Source: Chitinibacter bivalviorum
Lineage (GTDB): Bacteria; Pseudomonadota; Gammaproteobacteria; Burkholderiales; Chitinibacteraceae
DNA: 64,000 bases
Direction of reading: 5' to 3'
NCBI RefSeq assembly: GCF_013403565.1
Contig: NZ_CP058627.1
Span: forward strand, 2,108,001 to 2,172,000
Part shown: positions 1-9,311 of the stretch, in pieces
How the letters are laid out: every line of letters begins with the position of its first letter
Position numbering within the stretch: position 1 is the stretch's first letter
Translations under genes and position numbers: made by a program
Notes under the pieces: generated by a model
The model's database searches: none
Seen by the model: the letters and a program-made list of their open reading frames with translations, nothing else
Told to the model about the DNA's origin: nothing

Positions 1-719
1 CCCACCGCGGTGAAGTAACCCGTAATGTCGGTGAGTAACTTCACCAATTGGTATTGCGTTGTGTTGGTGTCTTGATATTCATCGATCAGCAAATACCGCA
101 GTTTATTGCGCCATTTCTTGAGCACTTCTTCATTATCTTCAAACAAATCAACCGGCAAGCGAATCAAATCGTCAAAATCAACCGCTTGATAGGCGTACAA
201 AGTGTCTTGATAAGCACGGTAGATTTTTGCTAGCTGCATTTCTCCTTCGGAAGCCGCAATCACCATCGCCTTATCCGGCGAAATGCGATCATTTTTCAAC
301 ATCGAAATCTGGCTAACGGTTTGCCGAATCAGCGCCTTGTCGGTTGTCACCAATTGATCGGCAATGATTTTGCTCGCATCAGCCGAATCCAAAATCGAAA
401 ATTTGGGCTTATAGCCAAGATGCGGCGCTTCCTCGCGCAGGATTTTCATGCCCAAACTATGGAATGTAGAGACCGTTAAGCCGCGCAGCCGATCGGCAGG
501 TAAAAGGGTGGCGACCCGCTCGGACATTTCGCGCGCGGCTTTATTGGTAAAGGTAATTGCCGCAATATTGCGAGCGTCCATGCCTGCCGTTTCGATCAGA
601 TAGGCAATTTTCTGGGTAATCACACGGGTTTTGCCTGAGCCTGCGCCCGCCAAAACCAAACAAGGACCAGATAAATACTGAACGGCGGCCTGCTGAGGGG
701 CGTTTAACAAATGCAACAT
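1..719 (-). CDS. rep: ATP-dependent DNA helicase Rep (N-terminal part, cut by window edge)
   Basis: This is the first 239 residues of a UvrD/Rep-family superfamily 1A 3'-5' helicase; the rest lies before base 1. The ATG at 719 gives MLHLLNAPQQAAVQYL, then the Walker A region LAGAGSGKTRVI, motif Ia (ITFTNKAAREM) and the motif II region LLIDEYQDTNTTQ near the cut. The wording (LVLAGAGSGKTRVITQKIAYL, STFHSLG) is closer to Rep than to UvrD as I remember the families. Rep removes proteins ahead of the replication fork and helps restart. It is divergent from the PilZ gene at 860, with about 140 bp between them. Confidence 0.9.
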   Translation of the reverse strand, partial: MLHLLNAPQQAAVQYLSGPCLVLAGAGSGKTRVITQKIAYLIETAGMDARNIAAITFTNKAAREMSERVATLLPADRLRGLTVSTFHSLGMKILREEAPHLGYKPKFSILDSADASKIIADQLVTTDKALIRQTVSQISMLKNDRISPDKAMVIAASEGEMQLAKIYRAYQDTLYAYQAVDFDDLIRLPVDLFEDNEEVLKKWRNKLRYLLIDEYQDTNTTQYQLVKLLTDITGYFTAV

Positions 720-859
720 CTGCAACAATACTTTTATCGGGCTAGAATCTTAAGATGGTATCACGTCGCCAAACTGCAACGCAGATCGCCAGACGCTTGG
801 CGCATCCGATGATTTGGCATACAAGCTGTAATTGGTCTAGCCAAAAGTGATTGATAGAG

Positions 860-1771
860 ATGAGTACATTGCAGCCAGTCCGCAAACAGGACCTCAGCAT
901 CGGCACCCCGTTGCCTTACCCGATTTACGACGTAAACAACAATTTGCTGTTACGCGAAGGGCAAATCATTGCGAGTGCAAGTCAGCTTGAAACCATTGCT
1001 CGCGATGGCTTATTTCACAATCCACAGTGGCAAACCACCACTCGCACGCCAGCCCCAACATCAAATCGGGCCCGTATACCCGTCGACATCGAAGAGTCGA
1101 GCACTACAGCCTCACCCGCAGATAGCAAGGTGATTCGCGATCTGAATCAAGTGAAATTGCAGCCCAATACGGTACTGCATGTGCAATCGGTCGGAGATCC
1201 GCTCAAACCCAAAGCCTCGGTGCGACTAATAGGCTGGCTCGATAAAATGGGCGTAATGATTAGTGCGCTCAGCCCGCAAGGGGGCATTTTGCCTTTTCGC
1301 GAAAATGAAGTGCTGCAGCTCAAAGCCATTTCTGGCAAAAACATCGTAGTGTTTACAGCGACCATACTTAAAGTCTGTTTTACGCCTTTCCCCTATCTGC
1401 ATTTGAGCTGGCCAGACAAAATCCAGCTACGCCAACTGCGCAATAGCCTGCGCATCAGTACGCATTTAATTGTGAGCGTTAGCGGCGAAACGTTGCGGAG
1501 TACCCCAGCTAAAATCACTAATCTATCGGCCAGTGGCGCCATGCTGGAAAGCTCGTTGCTTGAACTCGAACCCGATCAGATGATCCAATTGGCCTTGCGA
1601 CTTCCTGCTGCGGGTGAAGAACACACGATGACACTACAGGCCAAAGTGTGTAATCGACATATCGACCCACCTTCCACCATGACGCAGTACGGCCTGGCAT
1701 TTGAGCCCATGGGTACGGCAGAGCGATTGGTGTTGGAACACTTTATTTTCTACGCCCTACTCGAAAGCTAA
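860..1771 (+). CDS. PilZ-domain protein, putative c-di-GMP receptor (YcgR-like)
   Basis: This is a protein of 303 residues with a PilZ domain in its last third. The two c-di-GMP contact motifs are visible: RNSLR (RxxxR) near residue 195 and NLSASG ([D/N]xSxxG) about 30 residues later. The region before it resembles the YcgR N-terminal beta domain only loosely. Proteins of this type adjust flagellar motility or surface polymers when c-di-GMP rises. The open frame extends to a TTG at 851, but the ATG at 860 is the more usual start; neither has a strong Shine-Dalgarno sequence. The large GGDEF-EAL protein at 38-41 kb could feed the same signal (inference). Confidence 0.85.
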   Translation: MSTLQPVRKQDLSIGTPLPYPIYDVNNNLLLREGQIIASASQLETIARDGLFHNPQWQTTTRTPAPTSNRARIPVDIEESSTTASPADSKVIRDLNQVKLQPNTVLHVQSVGDPLKPKASVRLIGWLDKMGVMISALSPQGGILPFRENEVLQLKAISGKNIVVFTATILKVCFTPFPYLHLSWPDKIQLRQLRNSLRISTHLIVSVSGETLRSTPAKITNLSASGAMLESSLLELEPDQMIQLALRLPAAGEEHTMTLQAKVCNRHIDPPSTMTQYGLAFEPMGTAERLVLEHFIFYALLES

Positions 1772-1789
1772 GCCAGCAGGGCAAGCCAT

Positions 1790-3424
1790 TTATCTAGGTA
1801 ATTTGAAAAAAGCCGAGGCCTGTTTCAGCTCGCCAGCCACATGCGCCACCGAGTGCGATGACGAGACCACTTGGGCTGCAATGGCCGTATTTTCTTCGGC
1901 CGCCTGGGCAATTTGTTCTACACGCCGTGCCAATTCAGCACTGGCGACTTTTTGCTCAGCCAGCGCATTCGCAATGTCATCGACCGAATGCCCCACCACT
2001 TGTGCGCCTTCTTCAATCTGCCCGATCAAGGCTTTGGTTTCTGCGGCGCTTGAGACCACGGTATTGACCACCAAGCGACTTTCTTGCATGCCTTCAACCG
2101 CAGCCAAAGTCCCCGCCTGTATGGATTGCAACATTTGCGCAATTTGCTGCACCGATTGAGTGGTTCTTTCGGCTAATTTACGTACTTCATCGGCCACCAC
2201 CGCAAAACCACGCCCCTGTTCACCCGCCCGAGCGGCTTCAATGGCTGCGTTCAGCGCCAATAAATTCGTTTGATCGGCAATATCATGAATCAGATCCGCG
2301 ATATTGCCGATGCTTTGCACTTTGCCATTGAGTTCATTCAGATCATGGGTGGTTTGCTCAACGCGCAGCGCCACACTCGCAATTTTTTGTGAAGAAGCCT
2401 CAACCTGAACCCCACCCGACACCGCCATTTCACCCGCCCTCTCGGCGCGAACATCGGCTTCGTCGGCGTGCTCGGCCACTTGATCAATACTCACGGTGAG
2501 TTGCTCAATCGCCGCGGCCGCCGAGGCCGTTGCTTGCGATTGATTCAGCGACGCTTTGCCAACCTCATCTGCCGCAACACTCAATTCGCCGACTGAATGA
2601 CTTAATTCACTGGCATCCTGCTGCAGGCCTTGCACAATTTTGCGCAATGAATGCTGCATTTCATCTAAGGCGCGCAATAAATGCCCGACTTCATCATCCC
2701 CGACGCGCATGCCATTGAGTTCATGCGTCAAATCGCCTTTTGCCACAGACAGGGCGAGTCGCTCTGCGCTTTTTAGGCGTGGCACAATCAAGCGCTCGAT
2801 CCAAAACGCAGTGAGCAAGCCCAGCATCACGCCCGCAATGGCACTGGCCAACATCAGTTTTTTAGCCGCTGCCGCTGTTTGCTCGGCGGCGACGCGTTCC
2901 GCTTGCATTTGCTGGCGCTGAAAATCAATCAAGGCATTGGCGGCGGCGAGAAAATCGGCATTGGCTGGCCCATATTGCTGCACGATCAATTGCGCCGCTG
3001 CAGTTTTATCTTTGCGCAAAGCCTCAAAAAGCGGCTCATAGGTATCACCGAGACGCGCCCGTGCCGCCATCATGGCATCGAGTAAGCGCTTGCCTTCATT
3101 TGAAGTGACTGATTTTTGTAGAAACTCTTGTGGCTCACGGTTCTTTTGTCGATTTTCTTGTGCGGTATTGATGGCCTGCTCAATCTGAGCGGTATTTGAT
3201 GCAATAAACGCATCACGCAGCAAAGCGCCATTAATCAAACCGCGCTCGGCAATCGATTTGGCTGCTTCGATTTTGGGTAAACGCTCGGTAACCACCTTGG
3301 TGATCGCCGCATCCAACTGGGTGATCTGCTGGAACGAGATCCAAATCAACAGCACCAGCAGCGACAAGAGCAGCGCAAAACCTGCCAGTAATTTATTACG
3401 AACCGACCAATTTAGCCCCAGCAT
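1790..3424 (-). CDS. Methyl-accepting chemotaxis protein
   Basis: This is a transmembrane chemoreceptor of about 544 residues. There is one membrane helix near residues 11-31, a helical periplasmic part of about 155 residues, a second membrane helix near 190-210, a HAMP region, and the cytoplasmic four-helix signalling hairpin with the highly conserved [20 protein letters not shown] near 386-406. No C-terminal NWETF-type tether for CheR is present. The start at 3424 is preceded by GGGGTGG; the longer frame from 3472 has no ribosome-binding site. The ligand cannot be read from the sequence. A perfect FNR-type box lies about 70-85 bp upstream of the start. Confidence 0.93.
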   Translation of the reverse strand: MLGLNWSVRNKLLAGFALLLSLLVLLIWISFQQITQLDAAITKVVTERLPKIEAAKSIAERGLINGALLRDAFIASNTAQIEQAINTAQENRQKNREPQEFLQKSVTSNEGKRLLDAMMAARARLGDTYEPLFEALRKDKTAAAQLIVQQYGPANADFLAAANALIDFQRQQMQAERVAAEQTAAAAKKLMLASAIAGVMLGLLTAFWIERLIVPRLKSAERLALSVAKGDLTHELNGMRVGDDEVGHLLRALDEMQHSLRKIVQGLQQDASELSHSVGELSVAADEVGKASLNQSQATASAAAAIEQLTVSIDQVAEHADEADVRAERAGEMAVSGGVQVEASSQKIASVALRVEQTTHDLNELNGKVQSIGNIADLIHDIADQTNLLALNAAIEAARAGEQGRGFAVVADEVRKLAERTTQSVQQIAQMLQSIQAGTLAAVEGMQESRLVVNTVVSSAAETKALIGQIEEGAQVVGHSVDDIANALAEQKVASAELARRVEQIAQAAEENTAIAAQVVSSSHSVAHVAGELKQASAFFKLPR

Positions 3425-3495
3425 CTTGCCACCCCAAACCACGCCAAAAGATAGTTTGAGTGTAGAAGCCAATGCTGCACAGCAGCATAAAATAC

Positions 3496-3509
3496 TTGAT
3501 TCAAATCAA
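3496..3509. promoter_or_regulatory. FNR/Anr-type binding site (TTGAT-N4-ATCAA)
   Basis: TTGATTCAAATCAA matches the FNR-family consensus TTGAT-N4-ATCAA at every fixed position. It lies between nth and the chemoreceptor gene, upstream of the latter, which suggests oxygen-dependent control of that receptor. The promoter itself was not identified, so activation or repression cannot be told. Confidence 0.5.
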
Positions 3510-3618
3510 TTGTTTAGCGAATTTGTCAACCAGGTGAAAGTACGCAACAACAACCCGAGCACATACACAAGCAGGTATTGCCTTCAAAACCAACAGCCAC
3601 AATACTTAGCCAGCAATA

Positions 3619-4269
3619 CTACCGCCCCGGCGGTGGCGTCATGGTTTTGCTGCGGTAGTCGCAAACATCATTGACGACACAGCGCCAGCATTCCGGTTTA
3701 CGTGCCTTGCACACGTAGCGGCCATGCAAAATCAGCCAGTGATGCGCATTGAGTAAAAATTCGGCGGGGGTTACTTTGAGTAATTTATCTTCCACCGCGC
3801 GAACATCCTTGCCGGGGGCTAGGCCGGTGCGATTGCCGAGGCGGAAAATATGCGTATCGACTGCGATCGTCGGTACGCCAAACGCCGTATTAAGTACGAC
3901 ATTCGCTGTCTTGCGCCCGACGCCGGGTAAAGCCTCCAGACTTTCCCGATCGCGCGGCACTTCGCCACCGTGCAATTCAAGCAACATGCGACAGGTTTCA
4001 AGCAGATGCTTGGCCTTGCTGCGATATAAACCGATGGTATTGATGTAGGACTCAAGCCCTTCTTGCCCTAGCGCCAGAATCCCCGCCGGGGTATTGGCCA
4101 CGGGAAATAAAATCTTGGTCGCTTTATTCACGCCAACATCAGTCGCCTGAGCCGACAGCAACACCGCCGTGAGTAACTCGAACGGCGTGCTGTAGTTCAG
4201 CTCGGTCGTAGGATTGGGGTCAAGCTCGGCCAGACGGGCGTAAAAAGTATGGCGGGTTTGCTTATTCAT
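3619..4269 (-). CDS. nth: Endonuclease III
   Basis: This is a DNA glycosylase/AP lyase of base-excision repair that removes oxidised pyrimidines. At 216 residues it has the family length. The helix-hairpin-helix LPGVGRKTANVVLN carries the catalytic lysine, VDTHIFRL has the catalytic aspartate, and the C-terminus has the 4Fe-4S cysteine spacing C-x6-C-x2-C-x5-C. Its ATG overlaps the end of rnfE by 8 bp, so it is the last gene of the rnf operon, the same order as rsxABCDGE-nth in Escherichia coli. Confidence 0.97.
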   Translation of the reverse strand: MNKQTRHTFYARLAELDPNPTTELNYSTPFELLTAVLLSAQATDVGVNKATKILFPVANTPAGILALGQEGLESYINTIGLYRSKAKHLLETCRMLLELHGGEVPRDRESLEALPGVGRKTANVVLNTAFGVPTIAVDTHIFRLGNRTGLAPGKDVRAVEDKLLKVTPAEFLLNAHHWLILHGRYVCKARKPECWRCVVNDVCDYRSKTMTPPPGR

Positions 4270-4975
4270 GCGTCAATGCAAGTTGATCTTCACGTGGCGT
4301 GAGCTTGGCCAACATCTTCGCCTTTGCCTCAGCGCGGCGATCCAAAGCCTGTTTTCCGGCAATCAAAAAGCCCAAGCCAATAAACGCGCCGGGCGGCAAA
4401 ATCGCCAGTAGGAATTGATAATTGTATTCGGCAGGCACCACGTGAATCACCCACGCTTTCGCCGAAGCGCCAAACACCAGATCAATACCCGACAACAATG
4501 TTCCCTTGCCGACTAGTTCGCGCATCGCGCCCAGCACCGCCAGCACCAGCGTCAAACCCAGCCCCATAAAAAAGCCATCGAGCGCCGAATGAGCAACGGG
4601 GCTTTTGGAGGCAAAGGCTTCGGCACGCGCCAGCACGATGCAATTGGTCGTAATCAGCGGAATAAAAATACCCAAAACTAGGTAAAGCTCATGGACGTAT
4701 GAGTTCATTAATAGGTCAACCATCGTGACCAATGCGGCGATAATCAAAATAAAGATCGGTGCGCGCAACTCGTTGGGCACAAATTCGCGGATCGCCGCAA
4801 TTGCCGCCCCCGAAATCAGCATCACGATACTGGTCGCCAAGCCAAGCGATACGCCGTTGATGATATTGCTCGACATCACCAAGACTGGGCACATCCCCAA
4901 AATGGCGACCACGCCTTGGTTTTGCTTCCAAATGCTGTTGTAAATAATGTCTTTGGCTTCATTCCACGTCATCAT
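4262..4975 (-). CDS. rnfE: Electron transport complex subunit RnfE/RsxE
   Basis: This is an integral membrane subunit of the Rnf/Rsx complex, 237 residues, homologous to RnfA, with about six membrane helices and the typical stretches QNQGVVAILGMCPVLV and IPLITTNCIVLARAEAFAS. Rnf couples ferredoxin and NAD redox reactions to ion transport; the E. coli Rsx version keeps SoxR reduced. The ATG at 4975 has AAGGAGA just upstream, overlapping the rnfG stop. The longer frame to 5023 would lie inside rnfG and is unlikely. Confidence 0.95.
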   Translation of the reverse strand: MMTWNEAKDIIYNSIWKQNQGVVAILGMCPVLVMSSNIINGVSLGLATSIVMLISGAAIAAIREFVPNELRAPIFILIIAALVTMVDLLMNSYVHELYLVLGIFIPLITTNCIVLARAEAFASKSPVAHSALDGFFMGLGLTLVLAVLGAMRELVGKGTLLSGIDLVFGASAKAWVIHVVPAEYNYQFLLAILPPGAFIGLGFLIAGKQALDRRAEAKAKMLAKLTPREDQLALTHE

Positions 4976-4985
4976 GACTTTCTCC

Positions 4986-5612
4986 TTAGCCGCCAAATAG
5001 CGCGCTTTGATGCTGCGCCACATAGTCGAGGGTGTTTTTTACCGCTTTAACCACGGCACGTGGGCTGATCGTCGCGCCTGCGGTGTAGTCAAAATCCCCA
5101 CCGTCTTTTTTTACTTTCCACTGCTGAGGCGGCAGATTGCTCAATGATTTTCCGTCAAAGAGCTTGATCCATTCCGATTTAGCGGCATCAATATAATCAC
5201 CCAGCCCCGGTGTTTCCTTATGCGCCACAACACGTACGCCGAGCACACGGCCATCTTTGGCTACGCCGACGAGCAACTTGATCTTGCCGGAATAGCCATC
5301 GGGCGCAACGGTTTCAACCACCAAGGCCGTCGTTTGCGCGCCTTGTTTGGCGCGGTAAAACTGCGCGCCCGCTTCATTATTCAATTGCGCCAGCGCAGTG
5401 GCGTCTTGCGCAATAGCGTCGTTCAGCAATTCATTATCAAAGCTGCCTTTGGGGAGTACTTGCGCAATCAGCGCAACTTTGGCGGTTTTTTCATTCCCCA
5501 GCACAATGTCTTTGGTTAATGCATAAGTGCCCGCCATCAACGCCGTAAACACCAGCGCAAACACAAACAAAGTCAGCGCACCGCGCACACCGTTTTGCAC
5601 CATCGTTTTCAT
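4986..5612 (-). CDS. rnfG: Electron transport complex subunit RnfG/RsxG, FMN-binding
   Basis: This is a 208-residue protein anchored by one N-terminal membrane helix (about residues 10-32) with a periplasmic FMN-binding domain. The flavinylation motif near the C-terminus reads AGATIS, where the threonine is the expected covalent FMN-phosphate attachment site. The preceding KETPGLGDYI stretch is characteristic of the family. Its start overlaps the rnfD stop by 4 bp, indicating translational coupling. Confidence 0.95.
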   Translation of the reverse strand: MKTMVQNGVRGALTLFVFALVFTALMAGTYALTKDIVLGNEKTAKVALIAQVLPKGSFDNELLNDAIAQDATALAQLNNEAGAQFYRAKQGAQTTALVVETVAPDGYSGKIKLLVGVAKDGRVLGVRVVAHKETPGLGDYIDAAKSEWIKLFDGKSLSNLPPQQWKVKKDGGDFDYTAGATISPRAVVKAVKNTLDYVAQHQSALFGG

Positions 5613-6670
5613 GGTTTGACTCCCTGCTTGCCCGTTACAGTCGGCTTTTTGCGGCCAAAGACCGCTGGTTGCGTGTAACGATCAATGAAGGGTGCTGCAA
5701 TATTCATAATGATAACGGCAAACGCCACGCCATCGGGATAACCGCCATAGGTGCGGATTAACCACGTCAAAAGACCGATCAAACCCGCATAAATGAGGCG
5801 CCCACGTGGCGTCGTTGGCGCAGTGACAGGGTCGGTCGCAATAAAAAATGCACCCAAGATTGCCGCACCACTAAATAGATGAAACACCGGGCTGGTGTAA
5901 TGCGCCGGATCGATCAAATAAAACACACTCGAAAATGCCGCAAGCGCGCCCAAAAAAGCCATCGGCAACTGCCATTGGATCACGCGCTGCTGCAGCAAGA
6001 ACAAGCCGCCGAGCAAATACGCGGCCGCAATCCAGCCCATTTCACTGGGCAAAACGCCAGCCTGGAAAATCGCGCCGCTAAAAATGTCATGCATCGGATG
6101 CGATTGCATCAAGGCGGTTTTGACGGCATCTAATGGTGTCGCAGAAGCCAGGGTATCAAACGCCAAACCTTCTGGCAGCTTGCCTGTAAAGATATACCCA
6201 AACTGTTGCCAAGTATTTAAGTCAGCATTGGGCAATGCCAGCGGCGCATTCCAGCGACTCATTTGCGCAGGGAAAGACACGATCATCACGGCAAAACCAA
6301 TCATTGCCGGGTTAAATGGATTTTGCCCCAAGCCGCCATACAGATGCTTGGCCAAACCGATCGCAATGACCGTGGCCAGTACGATCATCCACCAGCTTGA
6401 GAGGGGTGGCAGCGACAAAGCCAGCAACCATGCCGTTACGATCGCCGAGCCATCGGTGATAAATGGCTTGATCGGATAATTACGTAGCTTTAAGCAAGCC
6501 GCTTCAACACCAAGCGCCGTCACCGTGGCTAACAGCAATTGCAGCAAAATACCTGCGCCAAAGACCCAGACATACACCGCAATACCTGGGATCAACGCGG
6601 CAGCCACCTTGAGCATCACCACTTGCAGCGGGGTGGGCTTTACAAAATGCGGGGAAGTTCTCATACCCAT
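5609..6670 (-). CDS. rnfD: Electron transport complex subunit RnfD/RsxD
   Basis: This is a 353-residue polytopic membrane subunit related to NqrB. GLGQNPFNPAMIGFAV near residues 113-128 and the flavin-attachment motif ASATPLD (Thr near 178) are visible, and the C-terminal half has further membrane helices. The start is either the ATG at 6670 or the one at 6664 (MGMRTSP). The upstream gene is the ParB-like gene, 75 bp away, instead of rnfC as in the standard operon. Confidence 0.95.
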   Translation of the reverse strand: MGMRTSPHFVKPTPLQVVMLKVAAALIPGIAVYVWVFGAGILLQLLLATVTALGVEAACLKLRNYPIKPFITDGSAIVTAWLLALSLPPLSSWWMIVLATVIAIGLAKHLYGGLGQNPFNPAMIGFAVMIVSFPAQMSRWNAPLALPNADLNTWQQFGYIFTGKLPEGLAFDTLASATPLDAVKTALMQSHPMHDIFSGAIFQAGVLPSEMGWIAAAYLLGGLFLLQQRVIQWQLPMAFLGALAAFSSVFYLIDPAHYTSPVFHLFSGAAILGAFFIATDPVTAPTTPRGRLIYAGLIGLLTWLIRTYGGYPDGVAFAVIIMNIAAPFIDRYTQPAVFGRKKPTVTGKQGVKP

Positions 6671-6745
6671 TCCAGTGAATTACTTCAGCTAAACCAATCA
6701 TTCCCATGCGATGCCATGTGGCCTGCGTGAGCATTTTTGTTTAAT

Positions 6746-7141
6746 TTAATAAGGCAGATCCTGCGCCGCTACCCCGATAAAATCGGGGGCGGGATCTTGT
6801 AAAAACTGCACGGCATCAATGTACTCAAACCCCTGAATATAGGCTTTGAGCACACGATGCATGCCATCCATCACGCGGCCATCTTGCGACAAAATAATCG
6901 GATAGCGTAAGTCACACGCAGCGATCAATTTCACATGTTCTGCAATCGCGCGCCCCGTCGGCTCGTCCTGATCAAACCAGTAGTTTTGATCGAGTTCGGC
7001 AATTTGGCTTAAGGGTAAACGCAGCCAAGGCAAATCGGTACTCAGCGCTATCAGGCGATGCACATCCCACGCTTTAAGCCCTTCTGAGCAAGGGCGCAAA
7101 TGATATTGCTTGCGCATCGCGTTCAAATCTTGCTGGCTCAT
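6746..7141 (-). CDS. ParB/sulfiredoxin-fold-like protein inserted in the rnf operon
   Basis: This is a small soluble protein of 131 residues. The stretch PIILSQDGRVMDGMHRVLKA matches the ParB/Srx-type nucleotide-binding pattern (a loop giving 'xDGxHR'). There is no helix-turn-helix or dimerisation region, so it is not a chromosome-partitioning ParB. It begins in a 4-bp overlap with the rnfC stop, so it is translationally coupled to the Rnf genes. I do not know its function; an accessory role to the operon or simple co-transcription are both possible. Fold assignment is moderate. Confidence 0.6.
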   Translation of the reverse strand: MSQQDLNAMRKQYHLRPCSEGLKAWDVHRLIALSTDLPWLRLPLSQIAELDQNYWFDQDEPTGRAIAEHVKLIAACDLRYPIILSQDGRVMDGMHRVLKAYIQGFEYIDAVQFLQDPAPDFIGVAAQDLPY

Positions 7142-9309
7142 GATTCGCCTGCTTTAGGTTCGGCGGTTTTTGCGGCTTGCTCCGCTTTTGCCGCTTTTTT
7201 TGCAGCTGCCGCCGCCATCGCTGCACGAATCTTGGCGGCTTTTTCTTCGTCCATCGCAGGCACAGCGGCTGGCGCTTGCGGTGCCACTTCGGCCGCAGTC
7301 GCAACACTCGTATCAGTCACCGACGGCGCATCAGAACTCGTGCTCGCCACTGCAACGCCAGCGGCTTTCGCCGCCTTTTTAGCCGCCGCAGCGGCCATCG
7401 CCGCACGGATCTTGGCCGCTTTTTCTTCGTCCATCGCAGGGGCTGTCGAACTAGGGGTATCCGTTGAAACAGCTTCAACTGATTTAACCTCAGAGGCATC
7501 CACCCCCGGGGTATCTGCTACAGCCTTTTTCGCTGCAGCCGCCGCTTTCGCGGCTTCAATCTTGGCCGCTCGTTCCGCATCGCGCGCAGCACGTTGTTCT
7601 GGCGTCATCGCCTCCAACTCAGCTTTTTCAGCCGCCCGCTTTTCCATGCTTTCTTTGATTTTGGCGGCCTTTTCCGGGCTGACAAAATTAGGAATTTTGG
7701 CCTCTGAATTGGGTGGCGGTGGGGGCGCAGCGCCACCTTCTTCGGCCTTCTTCGCCGCAGCACGCGCCATCGCGGCTTTAATTTTGGCGGCTTTCTCGTC
7801 TGCAGCAGACTGATCCGCAGGCGAAGCTTCAGTGGCACTGGCTACGGGCTTGGGTGCCGCTCGCGCAGCGAGTCGCTCCGCTTTTTCTGCTTTTTCACGT
7901 TCTTCGCGGAATTGCTTAAATTCATGGCGTTCGCGCGCCGTGTCGGCCAATTTTTTAGCGCGTTCGGCGTCCCAGATTTCCGATTTGGCAAAGCGGTAAT
8001 AATCGACGAGCTGAATGCTCGACGGGCATACATAGGCACAAGCGCCGCATTCAATGCAATCGAAGAGATTCCATTCTTGCGCTTTACCAAAATTTTTGCT
8101 GCGCGCAAACCAGTATAAATCCATCGGTTGCAACTCTTGCGGGCACGCCACGGCGCATTCACCGCAGCGAATACACGGCATTTCGCGCGCTTTGGACGGA
8201 AAATGTGCCTCGTCCATCGCGATAATGCAATTACCTGCCTTGGTCAGACCGACTTGGGTCGATGGCAGCGTAAAGCCCATCATTGGGCCGCCATAAATAC
8301 ATTCGGGGCGGTCAGCGCCAGCGTTTGAATCCAGTTCTACGCCTGCAAAGCGCAATAACTCATCGATCGGCGTACCGATTAACGCATCGACATTGCCGGC
8401 CTTAGCCACCGCGCCAGTCAAAGTGACAATGCGCGAAATCACTGGCTCGGCCTGCTCAAGTGCGGCGTAAATACTGTAAATCGTTGCGACGTTAAAACAC
8501 TGCACACCCAGATCGGTCGAGCGCACGCCGCTAGGCACTTCTTTATTGGTCAGCAATTTAATCAGCTGCTTGGCGCCGCCCGAAGGATAGAGGGTCGGCA
8601 CGACGACAACTTCGGCAGCAAAACCACAGTTGCCCAAAGCCTCGCGCAGTGCGGCGACCGCTTCCATTTTATTGTCTTCAATCCCGATTAAGACCTCTTT
8701 GGCATTGAGCAATTGCCGCACAATCGAAATACCCGCAACGATTTCGATTGCGCGTTCGCGCATTAATCGATCATCGCACGTGATATAGGGCTCGCATTCG
8801 GCGCCATTAATGACCAGCGTTTCGAGTGCTTCACGACCCGCGAGTTTTAGATGCGATGGAAACACAGCGCCGCCCTGCCCGACCACACCCATGTCTTGCA
8901 GATAGTCGCGAATCGATTTGGCATCGCCTCGCGCCAGCGCTTGTTGCCAGTCAAATTTTTCGCGGGGTATCCATTCATCGCGCCCATCGGTGGCGATCGT
9001 GACACACCATTCAGCCAAGCCCGAAGGATGCGCCACCTGCCGCGCATCAATCGCAATCACTTCACCCGAGGTCGGCGCATGAACGGCCACTGATAAATTG
9101 CCATCGGCAACGGCAATTTTCTGCCCTTTGAGCACTTTATCGCCCACCGCCACAATGGTTTTGGCCGGGTTACCAATGCTTTGCTGCAAAGGGATCACCA
9201 ATTGAGCAGCAATCGGCCCGATCTGAATCGGCGAGCGATTGGAAATATCCTTCATTTCCGGGGGGTGTACGCCACCATGAAAAGGGAAAATCTCGCGGCT
9301 GGTTTCCAT
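7138..9309 (-). CDS. rnfC: Electron transport complex subunit RnfC/RsxC with long Ala/Lys repeat tail
   Basis: This is the peripheral subunit of Rnf that binds FMN/NADH and two 4Fe-4S clusters; it is 723 residues from the ATG at 9309 (GGGGG upstream, 2 bp after the rnfB stop). It starts with METSREIFPFHGGVHPPEMK, followed by the glycine-rich nucleotide site, the soluble-ligand-binding-fold region and two ferredoxin motifs (CIRCGECAVACP, CIECGACAYVCP) near residues 370-420. After about residue 450 it runs into a 250-residue Ala/Lys/Glu tail of five imperfect repeats, as in gammaproteobacterial RsxC. The longer frame to 9405 lies inside rnfB and is rejected. Confidence 0.96.
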   Translation of the reverse strand: METSREIFPFHGGVHPPEMKDISNRSPIQIGPIAAQLVIPLQQSIGNPAKTIVAVGDKVLKGQKIAVADGNLSVAVHAPTSGEVIAIDARQVAHPSGLAEWCVTIATDGRDEWIPREKFDWQQALARGDAKSIRDYLQDMGVVGQGGAVFPSHLKLAGREALETLVINGAECEPYITCDDRLMRERAIEIVAGISIVRQLLNAKEVLIGIEDNKMEAVAALREALGNCGFAAEVVVVPTLYPSGGAKQLIKLLTNKEVPSGVRSTDLGVQCFNVATIYSIYAALEQAEPVISRIVTLTGAVAKAGNVDALIGTPIDELLRFAGVELDSNAGADRPECIYGGPMMGFTLPSTQVGLTKAGNCIIAMDEAHFPSKAREMPCIRCGECAVACPQELQPMDLYWFARSKNFGKAQEWNLFDCIECGACAYVCPSSIQLVDYYRFAKSEIWDAERAKKLADTARERHEFKQFREEREKAEKAERLAARAAPKPVASATEASPADQSAADEKAAKIKAAMARAAAKKAEEGGAAPPPPPNSEAKIPNFVSPEKAAKIKESMEKRAAEKAELEAMTPEQRAARDAERAAKIEAAKAAAAAKKAVADTPGVDASEVKSVEAVSTDTPSSTAPAMDEEKAAKIRAAMAAAAAKKAAKAAGVAVASTSSDAPSVTDTSVATAAEVAPQAPAAVPAMDEEKAAKIRAAMAAAAAKKAAKAEQAAKTAEPKAGES
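7150..7830 (-). repeat. Repeats encoding the RnfC C-terminal tail
   Basis: Five imperfect repeats of the pattern [D/P]EKAAKI[R/K]xxM..AAAKKA are encoded here. The two nearest the stop are almost identical in DNA (around 7185-7260 and 7365-7440, sharing the block ctttttcttcgtccatcgca), which suggests a recent duplication and possible length variation between strains. Confidence 0.8.
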
Positions 9310-9311
9310 CG

